From assembly GCF_020382885.2 (NCBI RefSeq), contig NC_058506.1, positions 2,976,001 to 3,040,000 of the forward strand: DNA of 64,000 nt, written 5' to 3'. Both the position numbers and the translations under genes were made by a program. The notes beneath the pieces are model-generated. The model did no database searches and was not told the DNA's origin. It worked only from the letters and a program-made list of their open reading frames with translations. Below, in pieces: positions 1-12,876 of this stretch (its first letter is position 1; the number at the start of each line of letters is the position of its first letter). The DNA is from Scatophagus argus. Taxonomy: Eukaryota > Chordata > Actinopteri > Scatophagidae.

Positions 1-45
1 TTAACGAATGTGTTATGTGATGACATGTTCTTTTTCTCTTCTCAG

Positions 46-3000
46 TGCCCCAGGTGCTCAAGAGCTGCACCGAGTTCATTGAGAAACACGGAGTGGTGGA
101 CGGCATCTACCGCCTCTCTGGAATCGCCTCAAATATCCAGAAATTACGGTAGGAGACACACGGAGAAACTTTTGATGATGATGACGACGTGCAGTGCAGC
201 AGTTGCTCCTCATCAGCTGTTTTTACTGTCTATGTTAGATGTTATTGTTTTTGTAGAGATGTAAACACAACCTAACAACAGTCGCAGTTCATTAGAATTA
301 TGAAAGGCAAGAAGACCCCTTTCATTTTAGTGTGTCGTCTTCTAGTTTAGTATAAATTAATGTCATTAAAGATCCTCAAGATTTTTTCTCTCCTAAAGCG
401 CAGCTTGACTTCTTTCATGTCTTCATCCATCAAACTACAGCAGTCATTTATTGATGCATTTTTCTTCATAAGTAGTTATTTTTCCACTCAGCCTTTGCCC
501 TCTTCCTCTTTCATCAGGCATGAGTTTGACTCAGAACAGATCCCTGACCTGACCAAAGATGTTTACATCCAGGACATCCACTGTGTTGGCTCGCTGTGTA
601 AGCTCTACTTCAGAGAGCTGCCCAACCCCCTTCTCACCTACCAGCTCTACGAAAAATTCTCTGTAAGCAATGACTTTGCATAATTAAACACTTCTCACAC
701 ACCAGTTTCTACCAATAATGTGTGGATCTAAGCCTGCTCACTATTATAGCATATGTCTCTTTGGGTTTCTGTGCTCACCAGTGACCAAGTGACACTGACC
801 GAATGTGACTTAAAGCACAAATTTGTGCTTGATCACTTAAGAAAAGAAAGGAAATACTTCAGATCTGTCCTGTTGGAATTCCTCAAATTAACTCAAAGTC
901 ATGAGTCACAGACACCAGTAAAATAATTGCATTGTACTTGACACACCCTATCATTACAAATTCAGTGAACCACTCTCTGTGTGACTTGGAATAAAAACCT
1001 TGTCCAAGCACCCCAGAGCTTTCCCTGAAGATGAAGTAAATGTTTGCTCGTTGTTATGGCAGCTGGGGAGAGGGAGGGGAGGGTGTGGTTGCAGACTGAT
1101 GTCCCCACCGTGCTCCATGTAGTGACGTGAACCTGACATGACAAGTGAATGAACTTAATGTTTATACACTAACACATCCCAACATTTATCTCCCCATCTC
1201 TCCCATTGTTTTCATTCTGAAGGATGCTGTATCAGCAGCAACGGATGAAGAAAGACTTATCAAAATCCATGATGTCATCCAACAGCTCCCTCCACCGCAT
1301 TACAGGTCAGTGTAGAGGCACACTGCCCCCTTATGGCAGACTCTGGAATTGCCAGATTACAGATGCACCATCATGTTGTACATTCACCTTAGTTGTGTGT
1401 GATTCAGAGATTCAAGGTTTATTGTCATATACACAGTATCAACACAGGGTCATCTGAGCAATTAAATACTTGTGACAAGGCAGGCAAGCATCTGAAATAG
1501 ACATAATATAAATAAAAAAACCCTAAATAAGTAAAATAGAATAAAATGAGGGAGGAAAAAAAGGAAACGTTAAACGTTATATACATTATGGAAACAGTAT
1601 GTGCACATGTTGAACGTGGAGCCATTCAGTGCGACCATCCTACAGCACACCGGAAGGTATTGTTAATGTTGAAATCAGGGAATCTTGTAGTGACACGCGG
1701 CATGAATAGAATCATTTAACGGTTCCCAGCGGATGTTTTCATTTGTGATGATGAATTGAACTTCCTGTCCTTTGTGGAAGCATTCACATGCTAATTTCTA
1801 TGTGACATTCCTCTGAGATTGGAGCACATAGTGAAATACTGATGCTCTGAAGAAGTAGCTAAGTCATGGCCATTAGTTTGCACATCACTAGCGGGAGCCA
1901 ATTAAACCTGAATAAATGAATATTTGATTCGTAGGACCCTGGAGTTCCTCATGAGGCACCTTTCCCGCCTGGCAGCGTTCAGCTATATCACCAACATGCA
2001 CAGCAAGAACCTGGCCATCGTCTGGGCACCCAACCTGCTGAGGTGAGATGCCACCCTGCTCCACAGAATGTTTTTTAATACATGTCAATCTACCAACCTG
2101 TACACATTTTGCGTAGCAGGTACTCATTTTGACATTTTGATTCTTGTGAGTCCAACTGTCCAGTGCTAAAGTATAAGAACTAGAGGCAACAGTGTCTGCA
2201 GAGAACAGAAAAGGAGAGTTTTACCAATCAGAGTACCGGATTCATTCCCCTGCCTTCACCCAAATGGATCATTAATGATCATGACTGATAAACGAGTAAT
2301 AATTAATAAAATATTAAACATTAATAACATTAGACATTGCATATTTTGCAGGCTAGTTTGTTTGTTCATCGGGCATTTAAGTTGGCAAAGTAACATGAAG
2401 TTATGTTCGTGTGTTGTAGAATTTTAATCGTGACTTCAATATACAGTATTCATAATCATTATTGCAGCCACTCTTCTGGGAAGGCTTTCCACAAGATGTT
2501 GGAGTTTTGTTAGAGGAATTTTTGCCCATTCATGCAGTACAGCATTTGTGAGGTCAGACACTGATGTTGGACAAAGAAGACTGAATCACAATCTCCGGTC
2601 CAGTTCATCCCAACTGGATGTGTCTGGATACTTTATCTGTACCGTAATTGTTTTTTAATCACCTTTTCAGTGTAATTTGAATGACTTTTTATAACAAGGT
2701 ACATTTCAAGATAATTCTAACGATCTTCACAGTCTGACCTATCTGTGGTTGAGTTTGTGTTGCCTTTTGTGTACCACTCACAGTAATGAATTCTCAGGCT
2801 GTCATAATGAGCTCTGTGCAGCACAAAGCCCCCTGCTTTGAATGAGTCATTCTGCCTCAATGGAAGGATTTAAGCAGCTGTTTGTGGGAGGGTGCCGATC
2901 AACATCGAATGCTGGAAATGTATTTCAAAATTGTTTTATTCAAATTAGATGACTTGTAAATCAAACCACTTCAACATATTCCTGAATCTTTGAATCTTTG

Positions 3001-6000
3001 ATTCACTACCTTGTTTAAAGTAGAGCTCCTTACTCAGCCAAACCTAATTTTTCACTGTTGTTTATCCATGATTGTCTCAGGTCTAAGCAGATTGAATCTG
3101 CGTGCTTCAGCGGTACAGCAGCCTTCATGGAAGTCCGAATCCAGTCGGTGGTGGTGGAGTTCATCCTCAACCATGTGGATGTTCTCTTCAGTGCTAAACT
3201 AAGCTCACTGATACGAGAGGGGGCAGGTATGTACAGGCATCAGTTAGACAAGGCTCCTGCTCAAACTGTCAGTGCACTGCCTGCCTGTTTCTGCTTAAGT
3301 TATAAACACGGTTCCACATCACCAGGTCACAACTCACTGTCACGGCCCAAATCCCTGCTGGTTTCATCACCCTCCACTAAACTTCTCAGCCTGGAGGAGG
3401 CTCAGGCCAGGACCCAGGCTCAAATAAACTCTCCAGTCACTGAAGACAGCAAGTACATCGAGGTGGGCGAAGGTCCTGCTGCCCTGCAGGGCAAGTTCCA
3501 CACCGTCATCGAGTTTCCAACCGAGAGGTTTGTTAACTGCTTTTCCTGTTATTTTGACTATTAATATAAAATCTAAATTAAGACACACTGATGTAGACAT
3601 CCATCTTACAATGTAGGCCTTCTGACCTCTTTTGTTTTGACAAACATGTATTTTAATGTCAGATGCACTTAAATAACATTGGTGGAATGTGTCTTCCTCT
3701 ACTGGTTGCTGGTAAGGCTGCAGGCAGGATCATATGCCTCCCACCCCAGGGGGACAGTGTCTCGCAGGCTGTACCCTGACTGTCTCCATTTTCAGACTTG
3801 GGCAGAAAGATGATCTGATTTTACACACATGGAATTTAAAAAGCCATTAAAACAGATTAATTTGACTGATTATGTGGTGTTAGTGCCTAAGGATCTTCTG
3901 TGTGAGTTAATGAAACTAAGTGTTCCCTGCCTGCTTGTCCTCCAACTTTTTTAATAATAGGAAGAGGCCTCCTATTAAACCCAAAAAGTCTCCTGTGGGT
4001 AGTTGGCGTTCTTTCTTCAATCTGGGCAAGTCTTCCTCCATGTCCAAGCGCAAACTGCATCGCAACCCCAGTGAGCCCAATGAGCTAAAGGCCATGGCTC
4101 TCGGTGGTGAGTCATTCCTCCAGAGCTGGAATGAAAACTGTCCATTTTTCAGTCACTATACAATTGTGCAATGTGAAGACCAAACAAGCCTGAATGTTGA
4201 TGCCTTTTAATGTTTCAGGAGGGAGAGGAGACACAGCAACGTTAAGATCAGCCAAAAGTGAAGAGTCACTCAGTTCCCTGCACAACGTTGAAGGTAATCA
4301 CTTGTGTCTTCCAGTGCTGCCCATAGCGTGTGGCAGATGCTCTTTCTACAGTGTAACCTCGTGCGAAAGTGCTAAATTTGTTTCTGATTTTATTCTTTTC
4401 CTCCTTCAGGGGAGTCCAAGGTGTACCGTCCCCGGCGGCCACGCTCTAGCAGCGATGCCCTGTCAGCCTCCTTTAATGGCGATCTGCTGGACAGCCGGCA
4501 GCACTGCAACTCCTACGACAACTTGGACGCCACAGAGGACAGCGACGGAGACGACGGGCCCATCTGTGTGCCTGCCCTCATCTCACCTCCCCGCTCTGCT
4601 GGAGAAGATGTGGACCTCAGCCCACCAGATATTGGCATGGCCTCCCTAGACTTTGACCCCATGTCTTTCCAGTGCAGTCTCCCTGACACCTCCTACGCCT
4701 TCCCCCTGGATGACACCCCAGCTGGGGCCGAGGGCTCTGTGTTAAAGAGGAGCCCCGGCAGCATCAAGACCAACTGCTCTGACCTCAACCCTGCCTCCTT
4801 CTTGGGAAGCTTGACCTCCCCCTTGTTGTCCACAGACTTTAACCGGGCTGCTGGAGGGAATGTGGAAAGCAGAAAACTGACCACATCCTATTCTTACACT
4901 GATAAACCCACTCAGGCTGTGTCACCTATTAAAGGTGGAAAGACCACTAGTTTGACACCATTTTCCACTTCAGAGCTTTTCTCTACAGAGATGCCTGACA
5001 GAAATACAGCTGGACAGGCTGTCTCTCCACAGCCGTTATCTCCTCCTTTACTAGCCAAGGACTCTCCTCCCCTGATGGGCAGTGTGCTGCTGAGGGCAGC
5101 TGAGCCATCGCTAAGTGAGGCTTTCCAAATGGAGCTGCACTCAAAATTGGCAGTCTTTGATAGTGTGGACAGTCAAGAGCTGAAGGGAGAGGACAGCGTA
5201 CAGCAGGCGCCAGCTACCAACAGCCAAGAGCACCAGGGTAGGGAGTAGACTTTTTTAAATGTGGTGTTGGCATGCTGCTAATTTGTCATTGTTTGTTTTT
5301 CTGTAGAACAAAAGTGAGATGATAAGCCATGCTATTAATTATATGAATGTGTTTTTTTCTAGGTTTGGTTTTATAGGTTTGCATGGATTTCATCTTAAAT
5401 AAATCCTTTCATGTGATGCCTGAGCACCACACATAACTTTCCCCTTTTTCCTGCTCTTGAAGCACCTTATAACCAGCTTGCCTGCTGTCATGTCTTTTCT
5501 TCACCTAATGTTTTATTGCTTATTCATTCAACTATAGATCCCTTCTGTTTTTGTGTCCCTGCTAGGAGTTGTACCTCCAGACTCGTCAAAGGACCTCACC
5601 CCTCGTTCCATCAGCTCCACAGGTCCCACTACTGCCCCTCCCCCTCCCCCTCCTAAAAATGCTGCCCGCATGTTGGCCCTGGCCCTCGCCGAGTCTGCCC
5701 AGCAGGTCTCCATTCAGTCCCAGTCCCGGTCCTCTGAGCCCCCCACACCGGTGTCCCCTTCACAGCCACAGGAGGCGTCTAACCTTCAGGACTCGCCACG
5801 TTTCCAGACTTCCTCGGAGGAGGGAGCAGTGAGAGGAAGTTCCCCGCCACCTAACAGTGCTGTCACCCCAGCCTCATCTTATCCCTTAACATCTAGTCCT
5901 ACAATCAAGCAACAGCCACTAGAGTTAACCAGCAAGAAGCTATCAGACAGTGCCAAGTCCTCTGCAAGTCCACCTGGCACACAGCCAGGAACTGACTCCA

Positions 6001-9000
6001 CTCCACCAGACACTCCTCTCTACAAGTGTGTCCTACTCCCTAGTTCAAGCAACCTGACTTCTCCAACCAGGAAAAGTCCAGAAAGACAGCAGCCTGTCAC
6101 AGAACAGATTCCAGTCTGTACCAGCCCATCTACTAACACTCCAACCACCACCTCTGGTGGCAACTGCAAAGACACTGGAGTCTTAGCGCAGCCTGTTCCT
6201 GAGGTAAGTGTTGTATCGGTTTTATATTTAAATTGGCGTTTATTAATTATTAAAGGTCATTATCTTGTAATATTGTACTGTAGTTAGCATAATCCAGATT
6301 GAATAATAATTCACATGCAGTATATGAGTGAGAAGCCATAAAGGAAAAGTTCAACATTTTCAGAAATATGCTTATTTTTTTTCTTGCTAAGCTAATTGTG
6401 TGTTGGCTGCAGCTTCATATTTAAAGGACAGACATGAGACAGGGATCAATCTTCTCATCTAACTCTTGGCAAGAGAGTTAAAAATGTATCTGCCAAAATG
6501 TCAGACTGATCTTTAACTCACCTCTCTTGGGATTCATTTTTATGAATGGGAAAAACCTGTGCTCTTACACTAAAGGAAATTTCACTGGCCACTGCAGTAT
6601 CATATTGAAAGTCCTGCACAATATATACTGTAAGACATGCAAAATGTTTGTGGCATAGAATAAGGATACCAAATGCATCGGTACTTTTGGCATGGCGGTT
6701 GTTAAATATGTAGCTGATTTGGTGCTTTGATATTCTCATGGGATTTGATAGGTGGTTTGTGGTCTACATATGTTGTATTTTTATTTAGCGCCAGCTGTTA
6801 TTATTGCTGTCCCGATATATCATGTATTGTTCAAGTTAAAGAGCTTTTTAGTATTCACTGCTTTCTTATATTTTAAAACCAACAAAAAACAAATGCACCT
6901 ACAAGACTACTTCCAGTAGGTACAAAAAAAATTGTAAAAATCCAGACATAAAAGCAAACAAGCAGACGTTACGAATCTCCGACCTACTGCTACAGTGGAA
7001 CAGCTCTGTAAGCAACACTGGTGACTCTGGACAGCACCTAGCTGAGTGTGTGTGGGACCTCTTGGCCCTCTGCAGCTTGTTTTTTCTCAGCTTTCCACAG
7101 TAAATGAGTGTCTGTTTTGTTGTGTTATTTTCTTAGGTCAAACCAGAGGAGACTGCACCGCCCCCAGTCCTTCCAAAACCATTAGAACCCCCACCTCAAA
7201 CAATTCAAAAGCCGAAAAGGCAGGCTGTCTCACTGCCCCAGCACCAAACACAAACTCAACAGCAGAGCCAAGCTCAGACACAGCCTCGTCTTCCAGCACA
7301 GCTTCAACCTCAAACACAGCCTCATCTGTCGCATCCGCCGTCACAGCCTCACGCGCAGTCTCAGACACAAGTCCAACCCCAAACACAACCACAGCCCCTC
7401 TCCAAAGCTAGCGCAAGAGTGGCCCCCACCTCTGCTGAGCCTGCTGAGAAGCCTTGGGAGGCCATAAAGCCGGTACAGCCCTGTACTGAGTCTGCAAAGT
7501 ATCATGACTCATATGGACCTGCACCTCCACCCCCTCCTGTCCGCACCATAGAGAGCAAACTGGCCACAGCAGCACTCAGTCAGAGTGAAGCCTCATACCA
7601 TATCCTGGGTGACAGTCCGGCACCTAGCCATCTGGAGGATGCTCTGCCTCACCATCCTCTTTCACCTCGTAAATCTTCCACGCACCAGCCAGCCTACCTG
7701 TACCATGCTAAAGGAGAGCCAGTCTTAATTGAGGCTCCAGGAGCTGCATACTATCATCAGAGGCCTTTCCCTCTGGGCCTGCAGTCTATGCCACACCACT
7801 ACCGGCCAGACAGCATCCCCCCACACCTCTCCTTCGTGTCCAAATCTGAGCCTCAGATACCCTACATTGCCCGTGTAGACAACAGATACAGCACTTTAGG
7901 CCCCAGGTCTTACCACCACTCCATAAAGTCCAGAGGAAACACCCGCAGTGTGTATGTGTCTCCAGGTCCAGGGCATCAGGGTTATAGCCATGAGAGAACC
8001 CATGGATATCCCACCATCCGCAGAGTTCACTCTCTCCATGTTCCTTCCACTGTCCGCTCAGTGCCCATCCAAAGGACTGAAGTTCCTCCAGATGATGATA
8101 TGTTCTTCTACCATCGGCCCGTGTATCAGTGCAAAGCCTACCAGCAGCCAACACAGCAGTCCTCACAGGCAGACTACCATGTCACCCAGCTGCAGCCTTA
8201 CTTTGAGAATGGACGGGTTCAGTATCGCTACAGTCCCTACTCTGGTTCAAGCCCTTTGGAGGCACCTTACTATGATATCGACCCTTACGGTACTATCAGA
8301 GTCCGGCACTTTCATTCCTTTGGCCGAGATCCAGGAGCCATTGGTGGCCGACCGGGTGGAAAGGCGACTGGATACCACTACCTCGCTCGCCATGTTCTCC
8401 CACCTGGAAAGGAGCACAGCTTTGTGAGCAGGGACATGCCCCCAAGTCATGGAACCAAGGAACCTGCTGCTTACCTCTCTTGGGATCCAGACGAGTCGGA
8501 AAGGCTCCGCATGCACTCCATCCGGAGAGAGAGCAGGGCAAGACAGAAAATTAAAGGCCCTGTCTTGTCTCAGTATGATAATGTTGGCTTATTTGCACCA
8601 GCAGATATATCAGGCTATGAAACTCTGCACCTGCGCAGTAAATCTGACCCGGGTAAAGCTGTGTTGATTCCGGCCGAAAGCAAAGATGGGCGCTACCTCC
8701 CTAGACATATGGTCTCAGACCCTGATGTCCTCATGTACATGGAGACTGACAAGCATGTCCAGGGCAGCACAGTAGCCGACAAGTCAGAAGGGGTCGCCAA
8801 GCAAAGCAGTTCCAAGAAATGCCAATCTTCTCACTCCCTTCCAGCTACTCTGAGCCACAGTCTCTCCCTTCAGCAGGAGAGTGGTCGCCACGAGGCCAAG
8901 TATGAGACTGGAGATGACAAGCAAGGTGGAGACAGCAGCAGGTCAAAACACTGGCAGCAGGAGTATCCCAACAAGAGGAACTTCCAACCACGTTACGAGT

Positions 9001-9410
9001 GTCCTGATTCCGACCACCACCAGAGTAAAGTGAAAACATCAAGTGGCTACCACAATACTGAGGACCAGCCATCAGCCCCCAGGGAACAACTTGTCCGCTC
9101 TAAACCAGAGCGATCACACAGCATCCGAGAGCAGCAGCACTACAGCCAGGGGAAGCCGGAACTGGAATACTCATATCAGAAACACAGCACTAAAGCAGCG
9201 CAGTCCCACTATGATAACCTGGACGATTATCACCCAGTACCTCAGCCTCAGGCCCCTGTTCAAAAACGTGGAGGCTCCAGCTCGTATTCCGCCCCAGGAC
9301 TCACAGCAAGCCACAGCAACAGAGCATACTCCACAGCACTGGGCCAGGGAGCCTTTATCCAGACTGAGTTGGCCATGCAGAGGTCAGAAACAGAGATACG
9401 TACAGAATGA
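46..9410 (+). CDS. arhgap32: Rho GTPase-activating protein 32 (p250GAP/RICS), 3' part of gene, 11 exons
   Basis: Neuronal GAP that switches off Rho-family GTPases (RhoA, Cdc42, Rac1) at synapses and dendrites. Coding exons: 46-148, 518-662, 1223-1305, 1935-2042, 3081-3226, 3326-3527, 3961-4106, 4219-4293, 4410-5237, 5566-6203, 7137-9410. Phases join without error and give 1581 aa to the TGA. The window opens inside the RhoGAP domain: the arginine finger of GIYRLSG is codon 111-113, the KLYFRELPNPLL lysine motif is in exon 2, and WAPNLL is in exon 4. The PX and SH3 parts lie upstream, off the window. After the GAP domain come the conserved SWRSFFNLGKSSS block (exon 7), the RPRRPRSSSDALSASFNG block (exon 9), a poly-proline run followed by ARMLALALAESAQQ (exon 10), a Gln/Pro-rich stretch (7200-7400) and a long conserved tail with TEVPPDDD and YHVTQLQPYFENGRV (exon 11). 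These tail blocks match ARHGAP32 as I recall it rather than its paralogue ARHGAP33. Which teleost duplicate (a or b) cannot be decided. Confidence 0.95.
1407..1680. repeat. Possible retroelement tail in arhgap32 intron
   Basis: The stretch begins with a motif (GGTTTATTGTCATATACACAG) typical of dispersed fish repeats and continues as A-rich sequence. It sits between RhoGAP exons 3 and 4. The family is not identified; the call rests on recognising the leading motif only. Confidence 0.3.
2463..2625. repeat. Fragment of a dispersed fish DNA repeat in arhgap32 intron
   Basis: The text around CTTCTGGGAAGGCTTTCCAC, followed by GAATTTTTGCCCATTCATGCAG and GTGAGGTCAGACACTGATGTTGG, resembles an abundant teleost interspersed repeat I recognise but cannot name with certainty. 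It is a partial copy without visible ends. Confidence 0.4.
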
Positions 9411-11000
9411 AGCATGAAGGAGGGAAATGTGTGAAATTATCTTTAGCTGTGTAGAATAAAAGACTCTGTTGAACTATGGTTGAGCAGCCTCTGCAGGACA
9501 GTGGACTGTTGTATCACCAATATTTTTGCTCCTCTGTATTTTTAATGAATTGTAAAGAAAATTGTAAGACTTTTTACAGAAAGTCCTGAATGTACCTGAA
9601 ATTATTGTCCAAGAGATCATATTATTGTGATTTATTGAGACAGCACCCAGTCATAAATGTATATGATATGAAAGACATAAGGTACTTTTACAGGAATCAC
9701 AAAAATGTAAATCATACACACACATATATATATAATATATATATTATATAATATATATTGTATATATATTATATAATATATATATATATATAATATATAT
9801 ATAGCATCACTAGTAAAAAGGGATTTTTAGTTGTAGTTTGTTTTTTCTTCTTAGGTGTGGCGCTGGGTATGAGCATTAACTGGGATTAAGGTTTGCATTT
9901 TAGAAATGCATGCACTCTCTATCTCTTACAGAACAGTTCTGTGTACTTCACTATACATTGCATTTTTTTTTCTGGATGTTACAGCACAAGTTATTGAAGG
10001 AGGACACATGTAGGTCACAACATCCTCCCCGTGCTAATATGTACACAAGTAGGCAAAACATTGTGTCCATGTTTGTCCTGAAGAAGCAGTTGGGTGTGAT
10101 GTTTGACAGGGAGTTGCAGTGGGTTACCTTCAATTCATGTAGTGATTATCAATGTCTAATTTTCTCTGTGACTGTGCCATTTTATGTAACTTTACTATAA
10201 ACAGATTTCAGTGACTTCTGATGGAATGTTTTGGTACTTGTTTGTTCTTTATTGGAAGAGGGACCAAGCAACTTGGCGCAGTCATTGCACATATGGGATG
10301 AAGTGGTGAAGATGGATGAATACCTGTTGAACCTTTTTACATGTGTAAGCAGATGAGGTTATTTTTATTTCCTTTTTTCATTACATTCATGGTACTTTCA
10401 TGAAATGGACTGACTGAATAAAGCTAAAAACATTGTCCTCTCAAATAACTTGGTGAAGAACATTTTGGTGTTGTTTTGTGGGAAAAACAACCTGGTGATG
10501 AGCCTTAAATTTTGTTCCTACAGACCATATTTTGTTATCAAATCCATTGTCATAATGCACAAACATTGTGGTACCTATATTTACACTTTAGATGATTCTT
10601 AGCAGTTCAGGGTTGAGCTGACCTGCTGGGGTTACTTAGTTTTGTATCGCCTCACTGGTCCTGAATTTAAAATAATGAGGGAGGGAAATATTTTTTTAAA
10701 GATATGTGGGGCCTTTTATTTTCAGGCTGGAGATCAATGTACAGTACATTCATCTGGTGTTATACTACATGACCCTTTGGTTCACAATAATGTATGGATT
10801 ACAATATGTTTCAAATATCCAGGTTGTACTCTGTAACTGTTTGACTTCTATATCGCTTGCAGGTTTTGCTCCTCTTGCCTTATCTAAAGCCTCTGCCTTT
10901 TCAGATGGGGCTTTTAAGTAAGGCACCGTGTACTTGAATGTGAAAACACTCTTGTCTCAAACTAGAGGTATCTAAAGTTAGATATGAAATAAATAAAACT
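9411..11000 (+). other. arhgap32: 3' untranslated region of arhgap32, with poly(A) signals
   Basis: No coding potential follows the TGA. AATAAA hexamers occur at 9455-9460 (only 45 bases after the stop, so an unlikely main site), 10417-10422 and 10988-10997 (two overlapping). A transcript end near 10440 or 11020 is plausible. The 3' boundary is inferred. The stretch includes an AT dinucleotide-rich tract at 9715-9805. Confidence 0.5.
9719..9803. repeat. AT-rich dinucleotide tract (CA then interrupted TA)
   Basis: A short ACACAC run leads into about 75 bases of interrupted TA/TATA units with several self-complementary blocks. It lies within the arhgap32 3' UTR. Confidence 0.8.
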
Positions 11001-12021
11001 GTTCAGGAATAGCTATAACCCATGTCTTTTAATATGTGTGTGATGTTTATTTTGGGAGACAGGAAAAGTAGTTGTCATTAAATGTAGCATTGATGATTTA
11101 AGGTAATGGCAGGGTGTGTATCAGCTGTATGAACGGTTAAGTCAATCAGCTGTGTAACTTCTCAAGTCAGAAATACTTCAGGGGACTAAAGTATATTATA
11201 ACTGATTGGATGCAGTAGACTGACAAGATTCTGTTATGTTGCTTTTAGAAACTGAAGAGAGCTGAACATCAATGTTAAGGTTCACGGTGGAGTTTTTGAC
11301 CTCTCGTTGCTTGATGAAGCTGATTTGCTTTCCACGCACGAGGACATGCGTGCTTGCACAAATCTGTGTACGTGGATAGCGTGACATACAGTCCTGCCAG
11401 TTTCACAGAATTCCACTCATCTACAGGTGCTCTCAATGCAGCAATGCACCAACATAGACAGAGAACAAGACTGGTAGCGAGTAAACATGGATGTAAACAA
11501 TGTTTTTTAATACTTAAAAAATTTGAAGTTCATGCATTGAGTGCATTTGCAAGGGCTCAACGATACATCACTGTGTGTGTTGATGTAAATTTAGTGTGTT
11601 TACAAGATGGCATCTTGAAGACCCTTTGCCCAGACTACCTAATAATACTTAATAATACAGGAAAACTATGCTGAAACATCTTTCTGTGTATAAATATTGT
11701 AGATTCCATCGTAAACATAGCACCGAAACAGCCCCATCACAATCACAAATGACCTTTTGCTCACTCATTCTCCTTATCTTTCTCTACGTTAGCAAGACAA
11801 GACAACTTTTATTTGTCTTGCCCATTTTTACAAGCAGTTTGTCTCAAAGGGCTTTGATACCTTTAACGCCATCACCACGCCATTCCCCTAACATGACTTC
11901 AAAATACTGTTAGAATTCCTGGTGCAGCTTTCATCTGGCTCACATCTTACACCTGACACTGAGAAAATTTCATATCCATTAATAATTTCAAATCTGCCAT
12001 AGCCCCTGTGTTCATGACATC

Positions 12022-12205
12022 CCCCAGGATTCAGTGCTTGGGCTTCTTCTCTTGCTGCCCGTAACTCCTCCACCACCTCCAAACCATCATTTGATGCAGT
12101 AGACACTCATTGATGCCTTTGCTACCTCTAGGATTAATTACTGCAATGGCATCCTCTATGGCACTAAATTCCTCAATAAACTTCATTATGTACAAGATTT
12201 TGCTC
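12022..12205 (+). mobile_element. Decayed L2/CR1-group LINE reverse-transcriptase fragment
   Basis: One frame reads PQDSVLGLLL at 12022, the counterpart of the PQGSVLGP motif of non-LTR reverse transcriptases. In the same frame from 12109 it reads DAFATSRINYCNGILYG and then LNKLHYVQDFA, the downstream thumb-region pattern of L2-like elements. Only 29 codons separate the two blocks, so the catalytic YADD segment that should lie between them has been lost by internal deletion. The copy is inactive. The clade is inferred from motif style. Confidence 0.6.
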
Positions 12206-12565
12206 ATCCATGCCTGCTTCACCGTCCATTGAGGATTTCGCCTGGGCTTCACATTGCGAATGAATGATTCATTTTCACTTTTCATGAGGACCAGAAGCAA
12301 GGGAGCTAGAATCAAAGAACACTTTTCATCCTGCATCTGACAAGTACAGTATGATGGTCATGGTCAGGAGCAAGCATGTTAAATAGCGTCTAGTTGCTCC
12401 TCCACCCATGACTTTTATGGGTGGAATCAGGATGCTTAAGTTTACATATCATTTCTGCCTTCTCTTTATTGGCTGAGTTGAAAATGGAAAAATGTAAGTT
12501 TTGTTTTGGAGAATCTAAGGCCTGCAGCTGAGGTACAGTTTGATTGAAAAGGAATTGGTTCAGAT

Positions 12566-12876
12566 TAGGGATGCATGATAATATCACCCTTTGAACAGTA
12601 TTGGCTGATAAAGGTTTTAGAATATCATTGCTGACCTGACAGTCCAACAAGATGATGCAAACCACAGACTGTTTATCCTATTTTGCCCAGTGAATGTGCA
12701 TAGTTTGAAGAGCACTGTATATTTTTACATATAACACATTATTTCTGTTACATGAGAGACTGGATTTTCTTTGCGATTAGGTGTGGAAGAAAAGCACATA
12801 TAGTGCTGTCAGTAAACAGCCAACATGAGTTGGAAAACATCAGATATCAGCAGAAATCTGATATCGTGCATCCCTA
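12566..12876. mobile_element. hAT-type MITE with terminal inverted repeats and 8-bp target duplication
   Basis: The left end begins TAGGGATGCATGATA and the right end is the reverse complement of TAGGGATGCACGATA, so 14 of 15 terminal bases match. The flanks are GTTCAGAT (12558-12565) and CTTCAGAT (12877-12884), an 8-bp target duplication with one change, as expected for hAT transposases. At 311 bp with no ORF it is non-autonomous. Confidence 0.8.

Noticed and set aside
7046..7411. Ser/Thr-rich open frame overlapping arhgap32 exon 11
   Set aside because: It is an out-of-frame shadow of the Gln/Pro-rich part of exon 11; the spliced frame from 7137 continues into the conserved tail.
46..9410. 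Assignment to ARHGAP33 because human ARHGAP33 is on chromosome 19 with CRX, KPTN and NOVA2
   Set aside because: The C-terminal tail blocks (TEVPPDDD, YHVTQLQPYFENGRV, SRARQKIKGPV, HLRSKSDPGK) match ARHGAP32, so gene order alone does not outweigh the protein.
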